Positions 1 to 8,680 of a stretch of DNA of 64,000 nt are shown piece by piece (within the stretch, counting starts at the first letter, position 1; each line of letters starts with the position of its first letter). The stretch comes from UBA7672 sp965279085 (GTDB lineage Bacteria > Pseudomonadota > Alphaproteobacteria > Caulobacterales > Hyphomonadaceae). The notes below the pieces were generated by a model. It was not told the DNA's origin. It made no database searches and worked only from the letters and a program-made list of their open reading frames with translations. The position numbers and the translations under genes were made by a program. The stretch spans positions 4,216,001 through 4,280,000 of the forward strand of contig OZ257149.1 in assembly GCA_965279085.1 (NCBI GenBank), written 5' to 3'.

Positions 1-469
1 GCGGGAAGCAGACATGCTTCGTCGCCACGCTTTCGGGGATCTCCTGCCCGTAGATGACATCTTTCACCTTGGGCAGCTTCACGGGCGAGATGCTGAGGCG
101 CGCATCGCGGACGGTGTGGACGAGATGCTTGCGCCGCCGTCCCCGCGTGTCGTTGTAGACATAGAAGACCTTGCACTTTGCCGACACGCCATCCATTGCC
201 ATCGGCATTATCTCGTGCGGCATCCGCACTGTGTCCCTGCCGAACTTGGCTGACGTATGCGCACGTATCGCCACAGGCCCAAGCTCGGCGCCCTGCTTGT
301 CGCCACTGTAGATGCTCGCGATGACGCGGATGGTGAAGTAGACGATCACGATCAGCGCAAGCGTGCGCGCCCATGGGTTCGCCAGCGTGGCTTGCCCCAA
401 CGCGGTCCATCCGTCCCAGGTTTGCGGAATTGAGCCGATAAGGCTCGCCCAGAGCGCCCCGATATCCAT
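1..469 (-). CDS. Hypothetical membrane-anchored protein (3' end outside window)
   Basis: An open frame runs from an ATG at 469 to the left edge without a stop, so only the first 156 residues are visible. The start follows a purine-rich GGGGATACGGGG stretch. Residues 1-35 are amphipathic, a hydrophobic segment (LALIVIVYFTIRVIASIY) near residues 37-55 looks like one membrane helix, and the remainder is polar with basic patches such as RGRRRK. I do not recognise the family. It precedes no gene on its strand within the window; the DUF2336 gene lies 82 bp upstream in the same direction, so the two may be co-transcribed. Confidence 0.6.
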   Translation of the reverse strand, partial: MDIGALWASLIGSIPQTWDGWTALGQATLANPWARTLALIVIVYFTIRVIASIYSGDKQGAELGPVAIRAHTSAKFGRDTVRMPHEIMPMAMDGVSAKCKVFYVYNDTRGRRRKHLVHTVRDARLSISPVKLPKVKDVIYGQEIPESVATKHVCFP

Positions 470-551
470 CCCCGTATCCCCATACGCTTTTTGGGGACGC
501 TAGTCCGGGTGGCATGCGCCGTCCATCAGGGTGGCCTTGGAGGCGAGTGGC

Positions 552-1649
552 TCAGGCCGCTTTCGCGCCTGTGCCTTTGGCGCGGACCTTCCAGAAGCGG
601 AGCGCGCGTTGTGCGGCGGCGACGGGGACCTGCTCGTACAGCTTGCCGAACTGCTCGGCCTTGCTGATGCCGCCGCCTTCACCCGAGATGATGAGGCATA
701 GCGTGACGAACAGGCCGCGATCGAAGCCGGCGCCACGGCAGAGCATGGCGACGGCGTCGAGATCCTTGCCGTCGACCAGACGGCGGCAGAGGTCGAATTC
801 CACGTCGACCAGTTGCGCGAAGGCGACGAGGAAGGCGGTGCGCTTGTTCTCGCGCAGCAACTGCACGAGCACGGGCGGCTTCAGTGCGGCACGCTTGTCG
901 AGCGCGGCGACATGATCTTTCGCGATCTGATAGTCATCCGGCAGGGCGCCGTAGGCGGCCGAGAGGTGCGTGCGGCTGGCTTCGAGGGCGGCTTCAAGTT
1001 CCTGCGGCGAGACGCCGTGGAACTTGCGCATGATTTCGCGGCGCAGGTCGAGCTCGACCTTGAGATAGACGTTGTTCAGCAGGTCGAGCGGCATATTCTG
1101 GTTGCGCACGAACGGGGCGTGCAGCACGGGGCTCACTTCCGCGCGCTCGGCGACCTTCTCGAAGGTCTCGCGGTTCATGCGCGCGGTGCGGTTCTCGAGC
1201 AGCGAGGCGACGACGCGATCTTCACCCTTGGCGACGAGGGCGGTCGATACGTTCTCACCGATATCGGCGCGCTTGGTCACGGCCAGCATGTGGTCCTGCG
1301 ACTTCGCGTTGATGACATCGACGAGATCGGTCTGTGTCAGCGCCTTGGAGCTTTCGAGGACGGGGCGGGCGACTTCGATGACATCCATCGCGAGGCGGCG
1401 GGCCGTGCGCTGGACCGGCACGTTGCTGACGGCGACTTTCTTGGCGAGCTCGATACGCACCTGCGTTTCGAGGTCCGCGGCCACGGCCACCACGATCTCG
1501 TCGAATAGTACGGACTCGCGATCCGAACGCTCCGGCGGATCGGCCAGGAATACGTCCGTGATCTGGCGCAGAAGCTCGCGGCGCTTCTCGCTGGAGCTCT
1601 CCTTGGCAAGGTCGAGCAGCATCGCAAAGTTGTTAGCGGGCGCCGCCAT
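552..1649 (-). CDS. DUF2336 domain-containing protein
   Basis: A 365-residue, mostly alpha-helical protein of the DUF2336 type found widely in Alphaproteobacteria; the biochemical role is unknown. Helical repeats resembling HEAT-type units (LETQVRIELAKKVAVS, RVVASLLENRTARM, SPVLHAPFVRNQNMP) cover most of the length, consistent with a protein-binding scaffold; no enzyme motif is seen. I chose the internal ATG at 1649 (MAAPANNFAMLLDLAK) rather than an upstream start because GAGGGGAG precedes it at good spacing and the additional upstream residues are not protein-like. An inverted repeat sits about 35 bases upstream of the start. Confidence 0.85.
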   Translation of the reverse strand: MAAPANNFAMLLDLAKESSSEKRRELLRQITDVFLADPPERSDRESVLFDEIVVAVAADLETQVRIELAKKVAVSNVPVQRTARRLAMDVIEVARPVLESSKALTQTDLVDVINAKSQDHMLAVTKRADIGENVSTALVAKGEDRVVASLLENRTARMNRETFEKVAERAEVSPVLHAPFVRNQNMPLDLLNNVYLKVELDLRREIMRKFHGVSPQELEAALEASRTHLSAAYGALPDDYQIAKDHVAALDKRAALKPPVLVQLLRENKRTAFLVAFAQLVDVEFDLCRRLVDGKDLDAVAMLCRGAGFDRGLFVTLCLIISGEGGGISKAEQFGKLYEQVPVAAAQRALRFWKVRAKGTGAKAA

Positions 1650-1682
1650 GTGCCGAATCTCCCCTCGGGCAGACGAGGAAAC

Positions 1683-1698
1683 TAACCGGTGGCGGTTA
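1683..1698. promoter_or_regulatory. Short inverted repeat upstream of the DUF2336 gene
   Basis: TAACCG-GTGG-CGGTTA is a perfect 6-bp inverted repeat 34-49 bases upstream of the DUF2336 start, flanked by an A/T run. It could be an operator or a small hairpin. Nothing else identifies the binding factor. Confidence 0.3.
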
Positions 1699-1771
1699 AA
1701 AAAGAGCTTGCTGCGTATAAGGAATTCCGCAGGAAGCCGCTTCAGGACGCCGCAGAATTGGGGATTTTCGG

Positions 1772-3610
1772 CTAACTCCGCGACAGCGCCTCGCGCTTTT
1801 CCTCGAGCTCCAGCCATTCCAGCTCGTAGTTCTCAAGCTCGGCGCGCGCGGCGGTGAGCCGGTTGGCGCGGGCCTGGAAGGCCTTCGGGTCCCGGGAAAA
1901 GAGGGAGGAGTCCGCCATCGCGTCCTCCAGGTCGATGATCTCTTTCTGGCGCTCCGGCATCAGCCGGTTCAGCTCCTCCAGCCGCCGGCTGTCCTTGTAG
2001 CTGAGCTTGGAGGCGGCGACGCCCGAACGCGGTGCGGCTGTCTGCCGGGACTCGGTCTTTGCTGTCTCCAGGCCGGAAGACCGGAAGGCGACCGCGCCTG
2101 ACTTCTTCTGTGAGACATAGTCCGAATACCCGCCCGGCGTTTCCAGCCACTGTCCGCGACCTTCGGGCGTCAGGATCGAGGTCACGACGTTATCCACGAA
2201 CGCGCGGTCGTGGCTGACCAGCAGGAGCGTGCCTTCGTACTCGCTGAGCATGTCTTCGAGAAGGTCGAGGGTCTCGATATCGAGATCGTTGGTCGGTTCG
2301 TCGAGGATGAGCAGGTTCGAAGGCTTCGCCAGCGCCATGGCGAGCGTGAGCCGGTTGCGTTCGCCGCCGGAGAGCGCACCGACGGGCTGGTGCAGTTGGC
2401 GGGACTCGAACAGGAAGTCCTTGGCGTAGGCGGCGACATGCTTGGGATAGCCGCGCACCATCACCTGGTCGCCGCCCAGCGGGGTCAGCGTGTCCCAAAG
2501 CGTGACTTCGGGCTTCAGCGTGGCACGGGTCTGGTCGAGATAGGCGATGTCGAGATTCTTCGCGAGGCGAAGCGATCCAGAATCCGGCTCGGTCTGGCCG
2601 AGCAGCAGTCGCAACAGTGTCGTCTTGCCGGCGCCATTCGGACCGATGATGCCCAGCCGGTCTCCGCGCATCACACGCATCGAAAGATCGCTCGTGATCG
2701 GCAGCGGCCCTTCCGGCGTCTGGAATGTCTTCGACAGATGCTTCGCCTCGATCACCAACCGGCCCGACTGGGCGCCTGCGTCGATGCCGAGGTTCGCGGT
2801 GCTGCTGGCCTGGTTAAGCGCGATGCGGCGCTCCTTCTTCTCGTCGCGCATCTCGTGCAGCTTGCGCACACGGCCCATGTTGCGCCGCCGCCGCGCCGTG
2901 ACGCCGCGCGCCATCCAGCGCTCTTCGGCCTTCAACTGAACGTTGAGCTTGTCGAGCGCCTTCTCCTCGTCGGCCTCGACGGTCTCCGCCCATTCCTCGA
3001 AGGCGGCATAGCCCTTGCCCAGCGTGTGCACGGCGCCCTGACGTAGCCATGCAACCGACGTCGCCACGTTCTCGAGGAACCGCCGGTCGTGGCTGACGAT
3101 CAGCGCCGCGCCGCGGAAAGCGCGCAGCTCGTCTTCCAGCAGTTCGATCGCCGGCACGTCGAGGTGGTTGGTCGGCTCGTCCAGCAGCAGGATGTCCGGG
3201 TCGTGGGCGAAAGCGTGGGCGAGCGCGATGCGCCGCGCCTGTCCGCCCGACGCCTTGGTCAGGTCGAGATCGAACGGCACGCCCCAGGCGCCCAGTTCGG
3301 ACTCCGCGCGATACAGCATGTCGGCGTCCAGCCCCTCCGACACATATTCCAGCGCTGTCGAGAACCCGGCGAAGTCCGGCTCCTGCAACAGGTGACGGGC
3401 CACCGTTCCGGGCTGCATGAAGATCTCGCCGCCATCAGCCTCGATGGCGCCGCCGAGGATCCGCATCAGGGTCGACTTGCCCGCGCCGTTGCGCCCGACC
3501 AGCGCCATGCGCTCGCCCCGCGCAAGCTGCAGGTCGACGCCCGCAAACAGCGGCGTCGCGCCCAGCGTCAGCTTGACGCCGCGAAGAACTGCAATCGGAG
3601 GTCCGGCCAT
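1772..3610 (-). CDS. ABC-F family ATP-binding protein (Uup/EttA-like)
   Basis: A soluble protein of about 612 residues with two ABC nucleotide-binding domains and no membrane segments, which defines the ABC-F class acting on ribosomes or in antibiotic resistance rather than transport. Visible motifs are Walker A GRNGAGKST (about residue 40) and GPNGAGKTT (about 330), signatures ASGGQARR and LSGGERNR, and Walker B segments ILLLDEPTNHLD and LLILDEPTNDLD. A charged linker separates the domains and a C-terminal coiled coil (RLTAARAELENYELEWLELEE) resembles the Uup DNA/RNA-binding tail. The start at 3610 (MAGPPIAVLRG) is preferred over an ATG nine bases upstream, but neither has a strong ribosome-binding site. 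The acylase gene ends 36 bases upstream on the same strand. Confidence 0.92.
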   Translation of the reverse strand: MAGPPIAVLRGVKLTLGATPLFAGVDLQLARGERMALVGRNGAGKSTLMRILGGAIEADGGEIFMQPGTVARHLLQEPDFAGFSTALEYVSEGLDADMLYRAESELGAWGVPFDLDLTKASGGQARRIALAHAFAHDPDILLLDEPTNHLDVPAIELLEDELRAFRGAALIVSHDRRFLENVATSVAWLRQGAVHTLGKGYAAFEEWAETVEADEEKALDKLNVQLKAEERWMARGVTARRRRNMGRVRKLHEMRDEKKERRIALNQASSTANLGIDAGAQSGRLVIEAKHLSKTFQTPEGPLPITSDLSMRVMRGDRLGIIGPNGAGKTTLLRLLLGQTEPDSGSLRLAKNLDIAYLDQTRATLKPEVTLWDTLTPLGGDQVMVRGYPKHVAAYAKDFLFESRQLHQPVGALSGGERNRLTLAMALAKPSNLLILDEPTNDLDIETLDLLEDMLSEYEGTLLLVSHDRAFVDNVVTSILTPEGRGQWLETPGGYSDYVSQKKSGAVAFRSSGLETAKTESRQTAAPRSGVAASKLSYKDSRRLEELNRLMPERQKEIIDLEDAMADSSLFSRDPKAFQARANRLTAARAELENYELEWLELEEKREALSRS

Positions 3611-3646
3611 GGCGCGCATGGACCCGAACCCGGGCGGAAGGTCAAG

Positions 3647-5917
3647 CTATTCGCTGATGGTCTTCCGCGACACAGTTCCCGCCTCGACCGCTGCTTCTGA
3701 GAAACGCAGGTCGTCCCACTCCTTTTTCGAGTAGGCTTTGGTCTGGTCGGAATAGTGGGGCGAGTTGGGATTCACCGACTGGGAGTAGGTGAGGATACCC
3801 TGGCTCTTCGGGCCATTGGGGGTGAACTCCACGGTCATGATCCAGCTCGATCCGTGCCGGATGCTGGTCCAGCCCAGTTCCGGCTCCAGGTTCTCGACCG
3901 TGATGACGTTGAACACGCCCTCCGGCCCCGCGCCGCCGTGGATCGGGATGCGCTCGTCGCCGCGCGTCTCGCGCTGAACGTCGCCCAGCTTCGCATCGAG
4001 CGGGATCTTCAGCTCGTTCAGCTTGTCGACCGCCTTCTCCAGCGCCTCCATCACTTTCGGGTTGGAAACATCCAGCGTATTGGGCGTCGTCTCCGCGTTC
4101 TTCGGATCAAACGGAATCTTGAACTGCAGGCCGCCATTTTCCGCGAACAGGTGGAACAGGTGCGCGCCGCGGCTGTCGGCATTCACCTTCAGGTCCCAGC
4201 CCTCAAGCGCCGCACAAGCCGGAACAAGCTTGGCGTTCTGAGAAGTCTTGCAGTGCCTGACGAGATCGTCTCGCACCAACTCCGCGCCGAGGTGGCGGTT
4301 CTGGTAGAGCGCGCCCTGCAGCGTCGCGAGGTTGAACTTCTTGCCCGCCAGGCCATCGGTTCCCGCGACGCGGTCATTGACAATGTCGATGCCCAGCCGC
4401 GTGCGGATCGAGCGCGCCGTGTTCTCGTCGCCGAACACGGGACTGAAGCCCGTCAGCGGCGCTTTCGGATTGGTGAGCCAGTGGCTGTCATTGCTCTGGC
4501 TGACATAGTCAGCGCGGAAGAGGTGAGGCGTCTTCGTCTTGCCATAGACCCCCGGCGCCGTGGCATCCGCATCGCTTGCCCAGTCGCAGTCAGCCGTCGA
4601 CCCGTCGAGCACGGGGATGCGCTGCTCGGTCCACTGCTTCTTCGCCAGCTCCGACTTGGCGCAGGAATCGCCGAGAGCCTTCGACACGTTCGGCATCATG
4701 CCCATGTCGCCGAAGAATGCTTCGCCGCCGGAATCCACCGCCGTCGTGTTGAACCCCGTCGCCTGGTATTTGCCGAGCGCCGCGTAGAGCTCGCGCACAT
4801 TCTTCGCCTGCCACATGGCGAGATACTGGTCCGGCGAGCGGATGCCCTGTGGAATGTAGTGCACGGCATAGGCCGTCCGCGTGCCCCACTGGAGGTCCTT
4901 CGTCTCGACTACAGGCCCGAAGCGCGTGGAGTAGAAGGTGCGGCCTACAGGTGTCTCGCCCTTCACCTCCACCGTCACGTCCACCTTCGTCATTGGTGTG
5001 GATTTACCCTCATAGACATACTTCGTCGGATCGTTCGCATCGAGCGTCAGCTCATGCAGGCCATACCGGCGCGCCGTCGAAACCGTATGCGTCCATGCGA
5101 TGTGTTCGGTGTGGCCGATGCCGACGGACGCATTGCTTACAAGGCCGGTGCCGACGACATTCAGCTTGCCCGGGATGGTGAGGTGCATCCGATAGAACCG
5201 GTTCGGCCCGTCCCACGGATAGTGCGGATTGCCGAGCAGCATCCCGTAACCGCTCTGCGTCACCTCTTTCCCGAGCCCATACGCGTTCGATCCAAACTCA
5301 ACCGGCGCCACGATCGGATCGTCCGACAGATACGCCTGATCGCCCACGCCCGGAGGCGCCGCGCCCGCGACGCCATTCGGCATGTACAGCACCTGGCCCG
5401 CCAGCACATGCCGCCAGTAGTCCGTCTCCGTCAGCTCGCGCACCCACGGCTGCCCCTTGCAGCGCGGATCATTGATGTTGGCAACGCCCGTATCGCGCAA
5501 GTAGCGTGAGAACCCGGCTGCATAGCCGCGCGACAACGCCCGCGCATCCGCGCTCGGCGTGTCCGCCGATCCGGCCGGACCATTCAGCAGTTTCTCAAGC
5601 TCGCCCGTTGCGATCAGTCGCTTGTGGTAAAGATCGCTGGTGAGATTGGCGTCGTTCTCGCCGCGCCCGAAATACTTCGCGCGCTCGCCGGAGACGGTGA
5701 CATACCGCTCCGCGATCTCGCACACATTGTCTTCCGCCGCCGCATAGCCGAGGCCATAGCCAAGCCCCGCGTAGTCGTCCGCCTTGATGTGCGGCACGCC
5801 ATAGGCCGTGCGCCGGATTTCCGCCGACATCTTCCCGCCATCGCTGACCACCGGCGCTCCCGTGCAGGAGGCAATCATCGCCGCCGCCGCGATCGAACAT
5901 GCAAGCCTGAACATCAT
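3647..5917 (-). CDS. Penicillin acylase family lipoprotein (Ntn-hydrolase, acylase/AHL-acylase type)
   Basis: A 756-residue exported N-terminal-nucleophile hydrolase. Members are made as a precursor and cleaved before a serine that becomes the catalytic N-terminus; they hydrolyse amides such as penicillin G, acyl-homoserine lactones or cyclic lipopeptides. The start (ATG at 5917) has GGGAGG eight bases upstream and gives a lipoprotein signal (FRLACSIAAAAM, lipobox IASC). The alpha subunit includes GVPHIKADDYAGLGYGLGYA; the cleavage/nucleophile site is GSNAY near residue 210. The beta subunit has the expected His-rich and Asn segments (GNPHYPW, SQSNDSHWLTNP). Length and motifs match the PvdQ/aculeacin acylase branch. 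The natural substrate cannot be told from sequence; quorum-signal degradation is only a possibility. Confidence 0.9.
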   Translation of the reverse strand: MMFRLACSIAAAAMIASCTGAPVVSDGGKMSAEIRRTAYGVPHIKADDYAGLGYGLGYAAAEDNVCEIAERYVTVSGERAKYFGRGENDANLTSDLYHKRLIATGELEKLLNGPAGSADTPSADARALSRGYAAGFSRYLRDTGVANINDPRCKGQPWVRELTETDYWRHVLAGQVLYMPNGVAGAAPPGVGDQAYLSDDPIVAPVEFGSNAYGLGKEVTQSGYGMLLGNPHYPWDGPNRFYRMHLTIPGKLNVVGTGLVSNASVGIGHTEHIAWTHTVSTARRYGLHELTLDANDPTKYVYEGKSTPMTKVDVTVEVKGETPVGRTFYSTRFGPVVETKDLQWGTRTAYAVHYIPQGIRSPDQYLAMWQAKNVRELYAALGKYQATGFNTTAVDSGGEAFFGDMGMMPNVSKALGDSCAKSELAKKQWTEQRIPVLDGSTADCDWASDADATAPGVYGKTKTPHLFRADYVSQSNDSHWLTNPKAPLTGFSPVFGDENTARSIRTRLGIDIVNDRVAGTDGLAGKKFNLATLQGALYQNRHLGAELVRDDLVRHCKTSQNAKLVPACAALEGWDLKVNADSRGAHLFHLFAENGGLQFKIPFDPKNAETTPNTLDVSNPKVMEALEKAVDKLNELKIPLDAKLGDVQRETRGDERIPIHGGAGPEGVFNVITVENLEPELGWTSIRHGSSWIMTVEFTPNGPKSQGILTYSQSVNPNSPHYSDQTKAYSKKEWDDLRFSEAAVEAGTVSRKTISE

Positions 5918-6178
5918 GGACGCCTCCCAGGATTGACCGCTTCGGGTCTCTGTTTCCGCCATGGGCCGCCGCCGCCGCGTGTTCGTCAAGAACGCCGCCC
6001 CGCACGATCCCGCGAAACCTCGGAAACGCAGGGTCAGCTGCGCCTCACTGCATCTCCGGCGTTTCGGTCAAGCAGCGCGGCGGCGCGGGCATGTCGCCGG
6101 GCACGGGCAGGGCGTAAACAAAATGCACCGGACGAAGAAGCCGGAACAACAAGAACACTAAAGAGCCTGGAGACTGAT

Positions 6179-6757
6179 ATGACCGTTACGACCTCCCCCT
6201 GCGCCATGACCGACCCTATCGTCTGCAATGGCGTCAACGTCACCGCGCTGATGGAAACCATCGGCGCGGTGAAGGCCAACGCCGAAGTGGCGAAGTTCAA
6301 CTTCCGTGCGACGAACAAGTGGATGGGCGGCGACAAGAACCGCTCCACCGTGCAGGAATTCACCGGCGCACTGCAGGAACATCGCGTCGAAGGCAGGCCA
6401 TTTGTCTACGACAATGGCGAGCCGGAAATCCTGCTCGGTCATGACAAGGCGCCGAACCCTGTCGAGTGGCTGCTGCATGCCCTCATCGGATGCATGACCA
6501 CCTCGACGGCCTACCACGCCGCCGCGCGCGGCATCGAGATACGCGCCATCGATTCCGAAATCGAAGGCGATCTCGACCTGCGCGGCTTCCTCGGCATCAC
6601 CGACAAGGTGCGCAAGGGCTACAGCGAGATCCGCGTCGTCATGCGGGTCGCGACGAAGGCCCCCAGGGGAATGATCGAAATGCTCACCCGCATGTCGCCA
6701 GTGCTCGATGTTGTGTCGAGATCCGTGCCCGTGCAGGTGACGATAGAAACGCGCTGA
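6179..6757 (+). CDS. OsmC family protein
   Basis: A 192-residue protein of the OsmC/Ohr fold, cytoplasmic thiol-dependent peroxide-detoxifying enzymes in the characterised members. The core has the usual NPVEWLLHALIGCM helix with its cysteine and the later ALIGCMTTSTAYHAAARG helix, followed by the beta-rich C-terminus (YSEIRVVMRVATKAP). The usual second redox cysteine further downstream is not visible, so peroxidase activity is uncertain. The start at 6179 has GGAG at 6-7 bases; upstream codons in frame are not protein-like. It is convergent with the AraC-type regulator at 6899-7867, an association often seen but not proof of regulation. Confidence 0.88.
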   Translation: MTVTTSPCAMTDPIVCNGVNVTALMETIGAVKANAEVAKFNFRATNKWMGGDKNRSTVQEFTGALQEHRVEGRPFVYDNGEPEILLGHDKAPNPVEWLLHALIGCMTTSTAYHAAARGIEIRAIDSEIEGDLDLRGFLGITDKVRKGYSEIRVVMRVATKAPRGMIEMLTRMSPVLDVVSRSVPVQVTIETR

Positions 6758-6790
6758 CCTCCCCGGCGCGCCTACAGGAGAAGAGCAAAC

Positions 6791-6907
6791 ATGCCGCCCT
6801 GGAATAACCCGACACGCCTAAGGCAGATCGTCGTCACGATCGCGACCATGCTCGCGATAACGGCGAATGCGAACGCACTTGATCTTGCCCGGCAGCTGTC
6901 AGGCTGA
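6791..6907 (+). CDS. Possible 38-residue hydrophobic small protein
   Basis: An ATG at 6791 follows AGGAGAAGAG and opens 38 codons with one hydrophobic stretch (IVVTIATMLAITANANAL) resembling a signal or membrane segment. It starts 33 bases after the OsmC stop and ends overlapping the 3' end of the convergent AraC gene by 9 bases. It may be a real small protein co-transcribed with OsmC, or the stub of a longer exported protein. Nothing beyond the good ribosome-binding site supports it. Confidence 0.35.
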   Translation: MPPWNNPTRLRQIVVTIATMLAITANANALDLARQLSG

Positions 6908-7867
6908 GAGATGCGACTGGGGCGCCGCCTGCCTCCGCCAGGTCGCGGGCGGCGCTCCCATCTCGCGCCGAAAAGCGCGAGTGAAGGCCGCTTCGGACTC
7001 GTACCCTACATCGAAGGCGATCTGCGAGATCGTGGTGCGGTTCTCGCGCAGCTTGTGCGCCGCCACCTGCATCCGCCAGTTGGTGAGATACTTCATCGGC
7101 GGCTGCCCGATCAGCGCCGTGAAACGCTCGGCGAAAGCCGAACGCGACAGGTTCACGGCCGACGCCAGTCCTTCAGCACACCATTCCCTGTTCGGCTCCG
7201 TGTGCATCAGAGCCAACGCCTTGCCGATCGCCGTGTCGCGCAGGCCCGCCAGCCAGCCTGTCTCCTCCGGCGGCAGCGATTCCACATGCCGCCGCACGGC
7301 CTCGACGAACATCAACTCCGACAGTTTCGAGATAACCGTCGATGCGCCGACCGATCCTTCCGCCAGCTGCTGCGCCGCGAACGCGAAGCTCTGCGCGATC
7401 CACGCGCCGCCCGGCGTCGCGCCGACATTCAGCTTGAGCAGCGGGGGCAGGGCCGCGACCACCGGATTGCTCTGCGTGTCCGAGCCGAGATAGCCGCACA
7501 CCATGCGCGTCTCCGCCCCACCACCGCCATGCTCCAGCTGCCCGATGCCCGCGCCGTCCGCGACGATCACCGCCGCCGGAACCGGCGAAAGGCCCGGCGC
7601 CGATGCGAGGATGTGCTTGTCGTTGCGCGGCGTCAGCACGATCTCGCCCGGCCCGATCTCGATCGGCACGCCGCCCGGCACGCTGGCGATCATCCGCCCC
7701 GCGACGACATAGTGAAAGCCGATCACGTGCGCCGGCCGTTCCACAAAGGCGCGGATCTCTTCCGGCTCGACCCGTCCAGCCACCGCCCAAGGCGCCGTGA
7801 ACTTCGCGTCGAGGAAAACCCCGCCCGTGAGCCTGACCACCCGCAATACGTCTGAAAGCGCGTCCAT
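6899..7867 (-). CDS. AraC-family transcriptional regulator with cupin-type sensor domain
   Basis: A 322-residue cytoplasmic regulator. Residues 1-190 form the cupin_6-like ligand-binding domain (FHYVVAGRM, VPIEIGPGEIVLTPRNDKH). Residues 215-310 form the AraC DNA-binding domain with two helix-turn-helix units (CAEGLASAVNLSRSAFAERF and TISQIAFDVGYESEAAFTRA) and the family sequence FRREMGAPPATWR. Regulators of this subgroup commonly control an adjacent oxidoreductase or stress gene; here the neighbour is OsmC in convergent orientation and an exported protein in divergent orientation across a 288-base gap. The ligand is unknown. Confidence 0.9.
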   Translation of the reverse strand: MDALSDVLRVVRLTGGVFLDAKFTAPWAVAGRVEPEEIRAFVERPAHVIGFHYVVAGRMIASVPGGVPIEIGPGEIVLTPRNDKHILASAPGLSPVPAAVIVADGAGIGQLEHGGGGAETRMVCGYLGSDTQSNPVVAALPPLLKLNVGATPGGAWIAQSFAFAAQQLAEGSVGASTVISKLSELMFVEAVRRHVESLPPEETGWLAGLRDTAIGKALALMHTEPNREWCAEGLASAVNLSRSAFAERFTALIGQPPMKYLTNWRMQVAAHKLRENRTTISQIAFDVGYESEAAFTRAFRREMGAPPATWRRQAAPQSHLSA

Positions 7868-7954
7868 GTTCTTTGTCCCCTAGGCTTCTTGTGTCTGATG
7901 GGCTTCTTGTTGTGGGACACCCATCACCGCCCAAATGGGGCTGCGCAATGGCAA

Positions 7955-7981
7955 AGGGCCATGAGCAATCCTCATGACCCT
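7955..7981. other. Hairpin in the divergent intergenic region
   Basis: AGGGCCATGAG-caatc-CTCATGACCCT can form an 11-bp stem with one G-U pair between the AraC gene and the exported protein gene. There is no T tract, so it is not a convincing terminator; it could be part of a control region. The rest of 7868-8155 shows no feature I can name. Confidence 0.25.
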
Positions 7982-8155
7982 CTGGAGTGCGAGAATTCCC
8001 GTTGCAAATCAGTCGTCCGTGACGGCTTTCAAGCAAGCTGCTCTAGCGATGCAGTGGCTGGCATGCTTCGCTTGGGCTGAGGGCAGCAGGAAGAACCGCA
8101 ATTGCAGACCTCATTTCGGCGACATAAAAATGGGAGTGCGAAACGGGGGAGCGAA

Positions 8156-8671
8156 ATGCGCTTCAGCTTGTTTGCCTTGTCGGCTCTTCTAGCGCTAGCG
8201 AGTGGTTCGGCGACCGCGCAGCTGCCCAGCATCACCGCAAGTCCAAACCCAACGTCGTTTGTCCAGGATGGACGAGCTTACACTTGGTCAGTTGCGCACG
8301 GAGCGACGGGCGGCCTCGTTCTGTCACAAGGTTCGAACACGGAGATAGTTGTTACGTGCTCGGGCGCCAACTCGGGAGGCATGCAGGCCCGCTCGTTCGA
8401 TCCGAGCCCTGCAACCCAGCTTCGCTTGCGGATGAATGCAACCGTATTTCGGATGCGCGCTGTTCCTGCGGTGCTAGGAGGGAAGCGCTTTGTCGAGGGG
8501 CAAGGCGATCTGCCCGAAACCTTCTTTGATGCGCTGTCCACGGCTGCCGCCGTGACCATCGAATACGGGGATCAACAGCAGTCGTTTCAAGGTCCCGGCA
8601 AGGAAGTGGCCGACCATCTCAAGCGCTATTGCGCAAACCTCGCTGATCGGGCCACACGCGACGAGGGCTGA
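8156..8671 (+). CDS. Hypothetical exported protein
   Basis: A 171-residue protein with a clear Sec signal peptide (MRFSLFALSALLALASGSATA, cleavage after ATA). The mature part begins QLPSITASPNPTSFVQDGRAY and contains two cysteines (VVTCSGANSG and KRYCANLADR) that could form a disulfide. The start at 8156 follows GGGGGAGCGAA; upstream in-frame codons are not protein-like. I do not recognise a family. It converges on the PBP gene, whose stop lies 10 bases downstream. Confidence 0.75.
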   Translation: MRFSLFALSALLALASGSATAQLPSITASPNPTSFVQDGRAYTWSVAHGATGGLVLSQGSNTEIVVTCSGANSGGMQARSFDPSPATQLRLRMNATVFRMRAVPAVLGGKRFVEGQGDLPETFFDALSTAAAVTIEYGDQQQSFQGPGKEVADHLKRYCANLADRATRDEG

Positions 8672-8680
8672 CAACGAGTC

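Noticed and set aside
14..253. A 79-codon plus-strand open frame at the left edge
   Set aside because: Opposite the partial membrane-protein gene that reads through 1-469 with a plausible helix and start.
3755..5509. A 584-codon plus-strand open frame
   Set aside because: Opposite the acylase gene; composition typical of an antisense shadow.
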